64,000 nt of DNA from Lumbricus terrestris (lineage: Eukaryota; Annelida; Clitellata; Crassiclitellata; Lumbricidae): contig OX457042.1 of the NCBI GenBank assembly GCA_949752735.1, forward strand, positions 31,050,116-31,114,115. Direction: 5' to 3'. The number at the start of each line of letters is the position of its first letter. The stretch's first letter is position 1. The notes under the pieces were generated by a model. It made no database searches. It was not told where the DNA came from and saw only the letters and a list, made by a program, of their open reading frames with translations. The position numbers and the translations under genes were made by a program. Shown piece by piece: positions 31,795 to 43,169 of this stretch.

Positions 31795-32625
31795 CATGGG
31801 CGCCCGCAGAAATTTTTATAGGGGGGGGCAAAATTTTTACGATAGTTACCAAATTTTTTAGTAGCAAGAGCTTGAAAAATGCAATACTGGAAATTAAGAA
31901 TACAGGTATTTTTCAAGGAGGTTTCTTATGCAAATTTCTCAGTTTCATTTTGTGTATAATTTTTAATATGAATAGTTTCCTTAGAAATTTGTTAAAAATC
32001 AAAAGTAGATATTAAAAAGTAATTTCCTAAAGTCCAAAGAATGAATGAATGAATAAATGAACGAAAAATAGGTGACAGTTTTCAAGGCGAAATTGCTCCT
32101 CTAGCTGCTTCTAAAGCACCACTCGATACCCAATCGCAGGGCACCAGCTTTTTCACATGTGCTGCATCGAGTCAGAAGCCAGACTTGGTTTATATAATTA
32201 CAATACTGGTGAATAAGCAGCTCTCCTTGATGTAATTTCAGTGTACTTTGAGAAATTTTCAAATTTTTGCATTAGTATTTAATTTTTTGCAGTTGTGATT
32301 ATTTGCGCTACAGCTGGATTCCACTCAAGTAGGCCGTAATCGATAGGCCAGCTGATGGCATGGGCGCCCGCAGGAGGGTTGAAAACCAATGGTCATTGTT
32401 ACAGTTTTTAGAAAGAGCTTGAATATGCAAGGCAGAAAGTTATATGATCATGTTTATTTCTATATTGATATCTACTGTATAATTCTGACTGTATAATTCA
32501 TATCAATGGTGCATTAAGGCAAAGAAATTTGTTAAAATCCCAAAAGTAGCAGTTGAAAACATAGATGTCAATTTTCCAGGGGGGGCAAGTGCCCCCCCCC
32601 TTGCCCCTATGTGCGGGCGCCCATG
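31795..32625. mobile_element. hAT-like element, TIR CATGGGCGCCCGCAG, in K2P intron
   Basis: Ends CATGGGCGCCCGCAGAAATT and TGCGGGCGCCCATG, with a perfect 8-bp duplication TAGCCTAC (31787-31794 and 32626-32633). A second left-end sequence lies inside at 32360, so the element is composite. GCAAGAGCTTGAAAAATGCA is shared with the copy at 50684-50952. Confidence 0.92.
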
Positions 32626-32774
32626 TAGCCTACAACTCCCATAACATTGGCCGATGCATATTTAGGCAGGCAAGCAAGCACACACGCACATGCATATATA
32701 CATGTAGCCTATGTAGGTGCACTGCACATAGACCTAGAAATAACAATGTAGATCTATGCATATAATCGTAATGC

Positions 32775-32850
32775 TCTTTTTCGCGCTTGGCCTGCACGCC
32801 GGGAGCGCTTCTAAGTAGGGATCTTGAAGGGAAGGGATGCTATAAAAATT
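32775..32850 (+). mobile_element. SINE family A, 3' fragment
   Basis: Only the 3' end is present: CGGGAGCGCTTCTAAGTAGG, ATCTTGAAGGG and a GCTATAA end. The tRNA-like head is absent. Confidence 0.6.
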
Positions 32851-32952
32851 CTGATCGATTTATTGAATGATTGATATAATAATGGCTTTGGCATTTCGGT
32901 ATCTAACTCGTAGGCTTATTACAAAGGTCTGTGATACTCTGTGAATACGCCT

Positions 32953-32954
<2 letters not shown>

Positions 32955-33006
<52 letters not shown>
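32955..33006. repeat. (TA)n microsatellite
   Basis: A pure AT tract in the K2P intron, close to the minisatellite. Confidence 0.95.
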
Positions 33007-33007
<1 letters not shown>

Positions 33008-33119
33008 TTCCATGAATAAAACGAATATATACATAATTATATATATATATATTATATGGAAATAAAGTTTAATATGCACGCATAAACGCACATACATAGG
33101 CCTAGGCCTACATAAGCAT

Positions 33120-34680
33120 GCACACACGGAACACAGTCATAAACGTACAATGTACAATATGAATGCATAAACAGAGACATAATCTCATAAATGTACAGTG
33201 TACAATATGCATGCATAAACAGAGACATAATCTCATAAATGTACAGTGTACAATATGCATGCATAAACAGAGACATAATCTCATAAATGTACAGTGTACA
33301 ATATGCATGCATAGACAGAGACATAATCTCATAAATGTACAGTGCACAATATGCATGCACACACAGAGACATAATCATATAAATGTATAGTGTACAATAT
33401 GCATGCATACACAGAGACATAATCTCGTAAATGTACAGTGCACAATATGCATGCACACACCGAGACATAATCTCATAAATGTACAGTGCACAATATGCAT
33501 GCACACACCGAGACATAATCATATAAATGTGCAGTGTACAATATGCATGCATACACAGAGACATATAAATGTACAGTGTACAATATGCATGCACACACCG
33601 AGACATTATCTCATAAATGTACAGTGCACAATATGCATGCACACACCGAGACATAATCATATAAATGTACAGTGTACAATATGCATGCACACACCGAGAC
33701 ATAATCTCATAAATGTACAGTGCACAATATGCATGCATAAACACTATTAAACAGAGACATAATCTCATAAATGTACAGTGTACAATATGCATGCACACAC
33801 AGACATAATCTCATAAATGTACAGTGTACAATATGCATGCACACACAGAGACATTATCTCATAAATGTACCGTGTACAATATGCATGCATACACAGAGAC
33901 ATAATCTCATAAATGTACGGTGTACAATATGCATGCATACACAGAGACATAATCATATAAATGTACAGTGTACAATATGCATGCACACACACAGAGACAT
34001 AATCATATAAATGTACAGTGTACAATATGCATGCATACACAGAGACATAATCATGTAAATGTAAAGTGTACAATATGCATGCATACATAGAGATATAATC
34101 ATATAAATGTACAGTGTACAATATGTATTCATACACAGAGATATAATCATATAAATGTACAGTGTACAATATGCATGCATACACAGAGACATAATCTCAT
34201 AAATGTACAGTGTACAATATGCATGCACACACAGAGACATAATCAAATAAATGTACAGTGTACAATATGCATGCATACATAGAGATATAATCATATAAAT
34301 GTACAGTGTACAATATGCATGCACACACAGAGACATAATCATATAAATGTACAGTGTACAATATGCATATAAATGTACAGTGTAGGCTACAAACAGAGAT
34401 ATAATCTCATAAATGTACAGTGTACAGCATGCATTCATACACAGAGACATAATCTCATAAATGTACAGTGTACAATATGCATGCACATTGCACACGCAGA
34501 GACATAATCTCATAAATGTACAGTGCACAATATGCATTCACATTGCACACGCAGAGACATAATCTCATAAATGTACAGTGTACAATATGCATGCACACAC
34601 AGAGACATAATCTCATAATATTGCACACGCAGAGACATGATCATATAAATGTACAGTGTACAATATGCATGCACACACAC
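33120..34680. repeat. 48-bp intronic minisatellite, about 32 units
   Basis: The unit is CATAATCTCATAAATGTACA, then GTGTACAATATGCATGCATA and AACAGAGA, 48 bp. It varies at a few positions (TCTCATAA or TCATATAA, GCATAC or GCACAC). Because 48 is a multiple of three, every frame stays open for long stretches and produces false ORFs of 16-residue repeats on both strands. The unit is rich in the palindromes TGTACA and ATGCAT. It ends in a CA tract and stops about 70 bp from the K2P splice donor at 34761-34760. Confidence 0.95.
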
Positions 34681-34761
34681 ACACACACACACATATACAT
34701 ATACGCATACATAACCAGATGAACTCATATTGTATGTGCGGCCTGAGTGTATATACTTTAC

Positions 34762-35461
34762 CTATGGTCGTAATGACGGTGACTGCGTAGAGAAGGGCCC
34801 CCGCGAACGACCACTGGAGAGGGGATTCGTCGGTCACATCCTTCCCGTCCCATCCCTGGTCCTTGACGGCCTTCCGCACCTCCTCCTGGAACTCGGACAG
34901 GATGCGACGAACGTTGGCCGTGAAGTTGCCCTTCACCCTCGTCTCGTCGGCCTTCAGTTCGTTGACCTTCACCTCGTCCCTGACCTTGACGTCGTCGAAC
35001 CTCACGTCCCTGGCCTTGACGTCGACGACCAGTCGCCAGATGTCGTCGATCTTCTCGTCCTTGAACTCCGTGATGCGGACCTTGACCTCTCGCTCTGCGG
35101 GCGCCTCTAGGGCCATGAAGAGGAAGCCGCCCATGATGGAGTATGCAACGACCATCGTCGCCAGACCTATATGGGAGAAGAGGAAGGCGGCGAACTTCTT
35201 GCAGCAGTTGACGACCTTCTGCCGCCGTCTCCGTCTCCTCTGCCTCCTCTGCTCCTCCTCCTCCTCGTCGTCGTCTTGCCCGCCGCCGCCGCCGTCCGCG
35301 GCGGCCATGCCTCCTCCGTCCTCCAGGTCCTTGTCCCGCCTCCAGAACCCGGAGAGTTGCTCCGAGTACTGGCGGATCGCTCGACCTTCGAGGGCCAGCT
35401 GGATCTGTCGAGATCGGTCCGACAGAACTCTGGGCAACCGCGTCTGTCCACCACTCGACAT
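34762..35461 (-). CDS. Two-pore-domain K+ channel (K2P), 5' exon
   Basis: Encodes the N-terminus, M1 (FLFSHIGLATMVVAYSIMGG, about residues 94-113), a long extracellular cap loop of about 100 residues with an N-glycosylation site NFT at 179-181, and the first pore helix up to VTVITTI. Donor G|GTAAAG at 34762/34761 joins to the exon ending at 31305 so that TTI|GYG is restored. The first ATG is at 35461 (MSSGGQ). The frame stays open to 35599 without an ATG, and TTATCTCAG at 35590-35582 could be an acceptor, so an upstream coding exon is possible. The N-terminus has an acidic run followed by a poly-Arg run just before M1. The cap loop has VKVRDEVKVNELKADE-like charged repeats, unusual for the family. 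The joined model is 966 residues. Confidence 0.92.
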
Positions 35462-35599
35462 CGATGACCCTGCCCTATCGCGCTGCTGCTGCGTCAAATA
35501 CGAAGGGTTGGCTAGGGATACATATTGGAAGGGACTTGACGGACGATCAGCGGAAGTGATCCTCTTCTGTCGTGGGTTCTGCTGAGATAAGATGTGCAA

Positions 35600-36290
35600 A
35601 CATAGAAGGTATTGGCACTGAAGGCATACAACCTGTTATCTCTTACTTGTCACCTTCTTACCGTTTCATTTTCGTGTCTAAATTTCGCCTCCTCCTTTGT
35701 GCTATCCCTTAGTAACTTAACTTGTTCTCTTGTCGTATCTTATCTCTGGTTTTGTCACTATCTTCCGATCCCATAATTGTTGACATCGTACTGTCTTTTC
35801 AATGAACATTATCAGACAACACAGAACATAGTCGAGAACGCCACTTCTGTTCTAAATTGTGAATTCTGAATACTGATAGATCCTTCGGTTGAGGTAGGCT
35901 ATACAGTCATGACATCAATTCAATGAACGCTGCAGTTCTTGAAGACATTTCAGAATATTTAAAGCGGGTTGATGATCTCTGGCATGGCGCACAACGACCG
36001 GAATATTGTTATCACTTTGTGGCGAACGTGTAAGGCTTGTAAGCTTACAGAAGAAAGTGCGAAACTAGTCCATCAAATTCAAGTCTGGAATCTAGCTGCA
36101 CAAACGTGACGTCCGTTTCTAAATTTCAATGGCACCATCATCCCGAATATGGGGTTCGTCGTCAATCAGAGTCACCAGAATTTTCACCAAAACACCTGTT
36201 ACAAAAGACACAACAGTTAAATTGCAGCAATGTAGGAATTGTATACGCTGATAGTAGACCCTACTTTTATGAAAGGTGACAACAGAAAGG
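35600..36290. other. Region upstream of K2P exon, no gene seen
   Basis: Unique-looking sequence that may hold the promoter or an earlier intron of the channel gene. No TATA box stands out. Confidence 0.4.
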
Positions 36291-36298
36291 CCAGATAT

Positions 36299-36651
36299 CA
36301 AAGCCGTAGTCAGGATTTGATTTCGGGGGTGTTTGCCAACTTTTTGTCAAAATTTTCTGAAGAACTTGTTTTCTTTAGTCGTCGAAATTTCTCATGGCAT
36401 TTTTTGGACATCACATGATTTTTTGGTAGGATTTTTGCCGGAAAACCGTTCAATGCGGCGTAAAAATTAATGATCTAATTTTATGCTTTTCATCTTCTAA
36501 AATCGCGATCTTCTGCAGGTTCTGCGCGGCCAATACATTGCACACTGTAGTTCTTATTTTATGTGCTAGGAAATGCATTATATTATTTTTACATTTTTCA
36601 TTTGGGAGGGGGTAGGTTCAAACACCCAAAACACCCCTAGCTACGGCCTTG
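36299..36651. mobile_element. hAT-like MITE, TIR CAAGGCCGTAGC, copy 2
   Basis: Ends CAAAGCCGTAGTCAGG and CTAGCTACGGCCTTG, with flanks CCAGATAT / CCAGATGT (7 of 8; 36291-36298 and 36652-36659). At 353 bp it is longer than the other copies. Confidence 0.88.
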
Positions 36652-36859
36652 CCAGATGTCCAAAAATGCAATGGTGTGTTTATGCCAACGTTGATAATAA
36701 TTTATTATGATCGCAAGATTATTGTGTCTGAACTTTTGGAACTTTTGTTCGCTCTCTTCCGATGAATGGTTAGATCGACGCACCGCCAGTGACTGACGGT
36801 TGAGATCACTCGCATCACCCTGTCGCCTCCATACAGACAAAACTTACCCAACTTTAACC

Positions 36860-37235
36860 CAGGGCTTTTTTAACGTGCAGTTGTACACAAAATGTGCAGT
36901 TCTAAATGGATTTGTGCAGTTGTAGAAGCACTTCTGTGCAGTGAAAACTAGTTTTAAAAGATCATTCCCCAATACATTGCACACTGTAGGCCTATAGTTC
37001 TTACATTTATGTGCTAGGAAATGAGGAAATGCATTATATTATTTTTACATTTTTCATTTGGAGGGTTTCAAACACCCAAAACACCCCCTAGCTACGGCCT
37101 TGCCAGATGCCCATAAATGCAATGGTATGTTTGTGCTTCTTGGGAGTTTATAACTCTCAGGAGTTATTTACAATGTAGGATGGGACAGGAAAGAAGGGGT
37201 TGTGCAGTTCTAGAAATTCCTTTAAAACAGCCCAG
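36860..37235. mobile_element. hAT-like MITE, TIR CAGGGCTTTTTTAA, with captured DNA
   Basis: Ends CAGGGCTTTTTTAACGTGCA and AAAACAGCCCAG, with a perfect 8-bp duplication CTTTAACC (36852-36859 and 37236-37243). Compared with the 201-bp copy at 41118-41318 it has an extra block at about 36970-37136, which is a copy of the nearby 36531-36690 (the right half of another MITE and its flank). Confidence 0.9.
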
Positions 37236-37239
37236 CTTT

Positions 37240-38050
37240 AACCTGAAGATATTACGCAGTAGCCTAAATCCGAGATCTAATTCGTATTTTCTATTGCCTT
37301 TAGGGCGGTAACGGAAGAAAACATCATGCGTAAAGTAAGAATTATCCTGAGCAGAAGCGGTGAATAACTTCGAAGCGCAGGCTCATCAGCCGCATAACTT
37401 AACGGTCTTACACCAACTTGTGGCGTAAATATATCATCTCAACCTCACGTATCAATGTATCAAATCTCATCAAAAGAAACTTAGGCATGTGTATAGACTA
37501 TCAGGAGGGAAGATTACAAAAGAAAAGATGTCATATTATTTTGTGCCGCTGCACATCGTTTAGGCTACAGATAAACAGATTATTTACTTCATTGTCATTT
37601 ATAGGCCTATAGGACCCCAGACAATAATGCTAGACAAGACTTTAGCCAGTTGATGCACATCCGCGTTGTCTGTAGGCTACGTTGCTTACCAGTTTTATCG
37701 AATTTGTTGACAATTATTTCTGCTATCACCAGCCATTAGCTGAATCCTCGGTTAGTTCTTTGAAACCGTGTGCAACACTTTCTGTCTCTCTGACGAAGAA
37801 GATGACGTCGTATGTAGGCCTATGAACAGTCCCGTGTGGGCCAAAAATGTTTCTGACTACATGTGCACAGCTAAACACATATGAATCTACTTCCAAGACA
37901 TCGATCAACTTGTCAAATCGTCAGTTTGCAACTGTGAATTGAAGACAGAAACGTTGTATACCGCGAACGGCAAATCTGAATCACATGTGTTACTGTTGCA
38001 TCGCATTTCGGCCTTCGTCAAAAATCAAAAACGTTGCCTCAGTTAATATA
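37240..38050. other. No gene seen
   Basis: Intergenic sequence with scattered TAGGCCTA words. There are no coding motifs and no clear repeats. Confidence 0.4.
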
Positions 38051-38059
38051 TAGTGCTGT

Positions 38060-38735
38060 TCAAATTAAATCTATGCAAACAGGGCACATCAACTGTATGT
38101 TGCCATCAAATCTGCGTCAACAGGGCACCTCAATAGTATGGTGCCATCAAGTCTACGCACACAGGGCACCTCAACAGTATGGCGCCATCAATTCTACGCA
38201 AACAGGGCACCTCAACAGTATGGTGCCATCAATTCTACGCACAAAGAGCACCTCAACTGTAGTGCCATCAATTCTACGCACACAGAGCACCTCAACAGTA
38301 TGGTGCCATCAATTCTACGCATATACGGGTCACCTCAGCAGTATGGTGCCATTTCCACGCAAATAGGACACCTCAACAGTATGGTGCCATCAATTCTACG
38401 CAAATAGGGCACCTCAATAGTATGGTGTCATTAATTCTACGCAAATAGGGCACCTCAACAGCATGTTGCCATCAATTCTTCGCATATACGGGTCACCTCA
38501 GCAGTATGGTGCCATCAATTCTACGCAAATAGGGCGCCTAAACAGTATGGTGCCATCAATTCTACGCAAATAGGGCACCTAAACAGTATGGTGCCATCAA
38601 TTCTACGCAAATAGGGCGCCTAAACAGTATGGTGCCATCAATTCTACGCAAATAGGGCACCTCAACAGTATGGTGCCATCACTTCTACACAAACAGTGCT
38701 ATGAACTTTGCGCAAACAGAGCGCACCTCAATGTG
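38060..38735. repeat. 41-bp minisatellite, about 16 units
   Basis: The unit is ACAGTATGGTGCCATCAATT then CTACGCAAATAGGGCACCTC and A. Units vary at ACGCACAC / ACGCAAAT / GCATATACGGGT. The short open frames here are by-products. Confidence 0.92.
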
Positions 38736-38779
38736 AAGGCCCTACATCACAATGTCATATTGAATTCGGGATTTTTATT

Positions 38780-39110
38780 TGGGTTTAGCCAGTAATTGGT
38801 GAAGGCCCGTGAGCTATTTACGCGGCGCGCTGTGCCACCCCATTGCAGAGTTGGCTGGTCGTGGAAATCTTTGTTCCACTATAGTCTGGATGCATTAGCT
38901 GTTCCCTTTGAACGCACCTTGGTTGGGTTATCCACCTGGAATGGTGGCCTCCCTGTAGACCTGCATCTTGTCTTACCGACAGGGATTCTTCGTATGCACT
39001 TTGTACAAACACTTAAAAACTGTGTTTTTTCTGACGAGGTTGTGCCGCGAGCGCCTCTTAGCAGCTATCTTGAGAGGCGCTATATAATTGTTTAGAACGA
39101 ACGAATGAAT
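38780..39110 (+). mobile_element. CR1/L2-like retroelement 3' end
   Basis: Open frame ending RTLVGLSTWNGGLPVDLHLV, LPTGILRMHFVQTLKNCVFS and APLSSYLERRYIIV, the RT C-terminus with its usual extra tail. It is followed by GAACGAACGAATGAATGAAA. The N-terminal part is missing or decayed. Confidence 0.8.
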
Positions 39111-39429
39111 GAAATTCATAGAAACTGGTCCAAAAGGACCTTCAACTTCTTCTATGTAGGCATCATATGCGGCCTACATTGCTGCGAGAAATGATTTAGA
39201 CTGCGTAAAAGGCGCTTAGCTTCTGGCCGACAATTATTGTTTCCTGGATATCATCATGCAAACTTTGCAAAGCCATAATAAAGATCATGTAGGCATAAGG
39301 CCGCTATAGAATAGTCTTTACATTTTCAGCTTACATCGGTTTACGACTAACTTAGGTTTAACCCTTCACCTGAGATGATACGGACAACTCGACTAAATTA
39401 ACTGTCCAGTGGCGTATCTTATCTTATCT

Positions 39430-39727
39430 TATCTGACCATTTATAAAGCGCTTCTCGCAGCAAGAGCCTTTCAGAAGCACTCCCAGTGCGTTTAACTCCG
39501 AGAAAAAAGAGAAGTTTTTAGACGAGAGAAAGACGAGGATACACTACCAGAGAGAATGGCAGAGCGAACTGATGGGGGAAGCCCATTCCACAGGGAGGGA
39601 CCAATGCAGGCAAATGATCTGGATTGAGCCATGGCAGTCCTGACTCGGGGGACAAAGAGGTCAAGCCGATCAGAGGACCTAAGAGGACGCAGTGAAGTGG
39701 CAGAAAGGGGGCGATGTATAGAAAGGG
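39430..39727 (-). mobile_element. CR1/L2-like retroelement 3' end
   Basis: On the - strand: RSSDRLDLFVPRVRTAMAQS, RSFACIGPSLWNGLPPSVRS and FSRLKTSLFSR, then a 3' end with AGCGCTTTATAAATGG and an AAGATAAGAT tail. The reading frame through this part is intact but 5'-truncated. Confidence 0.85.
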
Positions 39728-39976
39728 GGCGTAGCCAGGTATTTATGATGGGGGAGGGGAGGTTATGGCCTGGCCTTTCTGACACCAACCCAACAGTATT
39801 ACAGTAAATAAAAAGGGAATAAAGTAACAAAGGGAATAAAGTAAGTAAAACAATTGTTACTATAAGCAATTGTTTTGTTTTTCTCATTTAAGTGGATAAA
39901 ATTAATAACCTTTAAAAAACCTTTTTTCTAGGCCAATGGGGGTTTAACCCCCGAAACCCCCTTGTCTACGCCACTG
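39728..39976 (-). mobile_element. hAT-like MITE, TIR CAGTGGCGTAGACAAGGG, copy 1
   Basis: Read on the - strand it starts CAGTGGCGTAGACAAGGGGG and ends AAATACCTGGCTACGCCCCC. It is homologous throughout to 63387-63623 (ACAATTGCTT, GTAATACTGTTGGGTTGGTG). Its far end is eroded and no target duplication is visible. Confidence 0.75.
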
Positions 39977-40718
39977 CAACGTTGTATACTTAAAAGTTTA
40001 ATGATAAATCATAATAGGTCTAGCACCATTCGCAAACGGATGGGCTTGCCCGCCATCCTGCCATGGGCGTCCGCAGGAATTTTTCTAGGGGGGCGCAAAC
40101 TTTTATATAGGCCTTTTTGTCAGAGGGGCTAAATAGGTTGTCGAAAGCAACCGATGACTCCACCTTCGACGCTTGCACCTTCTGCACTGGCTCCCTCTCG
40201 ATCCTCTATGACGGAACCCAGCATGCGAAAAAGCATAGACATTCATTGTCAAAACTGCTATGATAGCCTTAAAAATTTTATGTGACTGAAATCTGACCTT
40301 AGTCTTCAAATAACAATAACAATCGTCTGATTCATCTGGGTTCTGATATCATTTGCTGTATGAAACTGTTTCCGAAGTACGATATAGGCCTACATGTACA
40401 ATGTAGAGTCTACATTGTAGACCTACATACATTCATTATACAGAGGCCTGATAAACGCCGTAAAAGGTCATCACTGCATGGTTGTTGAACGAATGAATCC
40501 ATGTTTCTACCTTCCATATCAGAACAGAACTCATCTTCAAGCGAAAACAAAACATCCTTTGACTGCCTGTTCCGCTAGAGCGGGAAGCGTTTGGTCCCTT
40601 GTGTTGGGACCTTACCTGTCAGCAAGGTCGTAACTTTCCCAAGATAGAGCTTATGATAGAGGTATTGGCTACATTTATTTGTTCACTACTCATCCCTTCC
40701 CTTCTCTCTCCCCATCGT

Positions 40719-40722
<4 letters not shown>

Positions 40723-40765
<43 letters not shown>
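40723..40765. repeat. (TA)n microsatellite
   Basis: A pure AT tract inside the 1.5 kb hAT-like element. Confidence 0.95.
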
Positions 40766-40768
<3 letters not shown>

Positions 40769-41117
40769 ACCCTATACCAAGTATCAACTTTGATGTGATG
40801 TGATGTTTCCTCATCTCTTCCTGCTCTCCCATTTTTCTCTGTCCCTTCTACCTAATATATGCAGTACATGTATATCTCTACATGTACATGCCTAATATAT
40901 GAATGCAGTGGTTCCGAAGCTAGGGTGGTAGCCTATATTTAAAGTGTAACAAAATGCGTGTTGGCTGGCATATGAGGGAAGAAGCTGATTTATTAGTCAG
41001 TCCCTGTCGCTCCACCCAGTGCCAATTAAGTTTGTTTATATATCCTTGTGTGTATATCTATATGTCGCTATGTGTGACTATTCGCGTTTCACCAGCTGGA
41101 CCTGTGTTATCTCGCAG

Positions 41118-41318
41118 CAGGGCTTTTTTAACGTGCAGTTGTACACAAAATGTGCAGTTCTAAATGGATTTGTGCAGATGTAGAAGCACTTCTGTACAGT
41201 CGAAACTAGCAAAAAATGGTTATTGTTCTCCTATTGGAAGTAATTTACCATGGAGTATGGGAAGGAAGAGAGGTTGTGCTACTTGTGCAGTTCTAAAAAT
41301 TCCTTAAAAACAGCCCTG
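41118..41318. mobile_element. Nested hAT-like MITE, TIR CAGGGCTTTTTTAA
   Basis: Ends CAGGGCTTTTTTAACGTGCA and CCTTAAAAACAGCCCTG with a perfect 8-bp duplication TCTCGCAG (41110-41117 and 41319-41326). GTGCAGTT words recur near both ends. It is the reference copy of this family. Confidence 0.92.
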
Positions 41319-41784
41319 TCTCGCAGTGGTCGCCTGAAACAACACAAGAGCCGCTGTTAGATGAATACAATGCCAATTACTTGGCCATTAGGCGGGCACG
41401 GCTGAATGCAGTTTGCCGAAACGGGGTAGCAGTATGAATTTCCGTATTGCCATGAGAGAATTCTATACCTATGGTCCACCGATGATCACGTTGAAAATCG
41501 CGTTGTAATAATCATAACCAAAATAATCTAAATTTCTCTGCACATAAGCTTATGTGAAAAATCCAGGGGGCCCACTTGCGCCCCCTTGCGCCCCGCTGCG
41601 GACGCCCATGCATCCTGCGTTGGTTCGAGACAACTGATTTCGATAGAAGGATCGACTCTATTTTTACGCAGAGCTGGGTGTACTAACTTCTTCAGCGGTG
41701 ACAGTTTTCTCGTTAAGGGGAGATTTGTGGGATAATTGAGCTGAAGTCCCCAATAGCATCCAGTCACCCTATATCACTATTTTA

Positions 41785-41965
41785 TGGTGCTCAGTGGTGT
41801 AGTGGTCGGCTACTGTGCCTTAGAGCCGCCGCGTAAAGATCTTGAGCAAGTCCTTCACTTGCAATTGCTCATGCGCTTCGGCGTGAAACTCCGATGCAGT
41901 GTCCTTGCTGTAGTCGGGAGCGTTTCTGAGTAGCGAGCCCGAAGGGGCGTTATAGCAAATGCGAG
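41785..41965 (+). mobile_element. SINE family A lacking its B box
   Basis: TGGTGTAGTGGTCGGCTACT leads directly to GAGCCGCCGCGTAAAGATCT. The roughly 30 bp holding the B box in the copy at 22302-22490 are missing. The rest of the body is normal. Confidence 0.78.
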
Positions 41966-41999
41966 AAATAGGCCTAAATAAATCACCGTCTTCATCAAT

Positions 42000-42900
42000 T
42001 ACTTTCCGCAAAGCACTCGCACAAATTCAACTTGCGAGAAAGGTAAGTTAGCGTTCATTTTAATTAACTGCTGCACTTTCATGCACTGCTGCTCAAGCTA
42101 AATTCCTTCATCGTTCGATCACATGTAAGAATTAGGCCGAAATTATCCTAATGTTGGCATTAATGCATGTCCCAAGATCTGACGTGTTTCCATTTTTAGA
42201 CTCGAGTAATGTTCATGTTCTTCAGATCAAAGCTATTGTTATATCTGTAGTCAGTCAGTCCGTCTCTTACTGTTTATAACACCGCATCGGTTTTACTTTT
42301 GATCTTGTCTTCAGAATAATGTGCTATTGTGCTGCTACTTTTTGCCATCGCATGCAATGCATAATTCTTGCAAAGAATGGACGCTTGTTTCGCGCTAATA
42401 AAGATTACTTGCTTATACACGGCGAGCATCCTTTTCTATGGCATGCAAAAGTTCAGCAATGAATTTATAAGCGCAGCATTTAAACCGTTTTTCTTCGATT
42501 CATTACAAATAGGGCCTACAAGCTCACTTAACCATTCATCAAACACTTTTAGAGACTTTCTCCTTAACGATAAACAACCGTAGTATTCTGAAAGCATTTC
42601 TCCAGTTCGTGAATACAAAAACAGTTTTGCTTACCGTGCTTCGAATCTTATTTTCCAAACATTATCCTGTAGGTCCATAAGTGCATTTAGAGTTTTTCTT
42701 CCTTCTTAATTCACGCTTACACGACGTATACGTTTTCTCGTTGTCCTGCGAGTATTAACCTAGGCTATTCCAGAGACGATAGCCTAATTATCGCGATCTG
42801 AGCCATAGAAAAATGGTCTCCGTACTTCAGCCGCTTCCCTGTACATTGTGGCTGCTGCAGAACCGGTCCTGGCAAATTGGCTTTCAGGGTCATCGAATCT
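42000..42900. other. No gene seen
   Basis: Mixed unique sequence. No motif or repeat was recognised. Confidence 0.4.
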
Positions 42901-42979
42901 GAAGCCGATTACCGAGAGAGAGAGAGGGAGTTGGAGGTAGGCTACTGTCCGGGAAAGCGAGCGCTCCAAGCGAACGGTG

Positions 42980-43090
42980 CTCTCCGTGGTGGAGGAGGAA
43001 GAGGAAGGAGGAGGAGAAGGAGGAGGAGGAGGAGGAGGAGGAGGAAGAAGAAGAGGAGGAGGAGAAAGAGGAGGAGGAGGCAGACCGAGG
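42980..43090. repeat. (GGA)n purine tract
   Basis: GGAGGAGGA/AAG trinucleotides. Open frames here encode only Arg/Lys or Gly/Glu runs. Confidence 0.9.
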
Positions 43091-43169
43091 GGGCGATGAT
43101 CACCGGCTTACCTCACATGACTCAGCAACACAGAACCGACCGCTTCCTTCGCTGTGGGCGTGCCTTGCT

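Larger units (their letters stand above)
40062..41610. mobile_element. hAT-like element, TIR CATGGGCG(T/C)CCGCAG, 1.5 kb
   Basis: Ends CATGGGCGTCCGCAGGAATT and CTGCGGACGCCCATG, with a perfect 8-bp duplication CATCCTGC (40054-40061 and 41611-41618). Inside are a (TA)n tract at 40723-40765, a nested MITE at 41118-41318 and no recognised transposase. Same family as 31795-32625 and 50684-50952. Confidence 0.92.

Noticed and set aside
33052..34537. Long ORFs on both strands (up to 248 codons) of repeated MHAYCTLYIYEI / MHTQRHNLINVQCTIC units
   Set aside because: They are by-products of a 48-bp minisatellite whose length is a multiple of three. They lie in the K2P intron.
33120..34680. CRISPR-like regular array
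   Set aside because: The units are contiguous tandem copies with no unique spacers, and the DNA is from an animal.
34863..35585. 240-codon + strand ORF with serine-rich sequence
   Set aside because: Antisense shadow of the K2P 5' exon.
35462..35599. K2P start at 35599
   Set aside because: The codon there is TTG. Either the ATG at 35461 or an upstream exon joined at 35581 is needed.
39405..39430. Second left end of the CAGTGGCGTA MITE
   Set aside because: Only CAGTGGCGTA matches before an ATCTT repeat, which is the tail of the neighbouring retroelement; no duplication.
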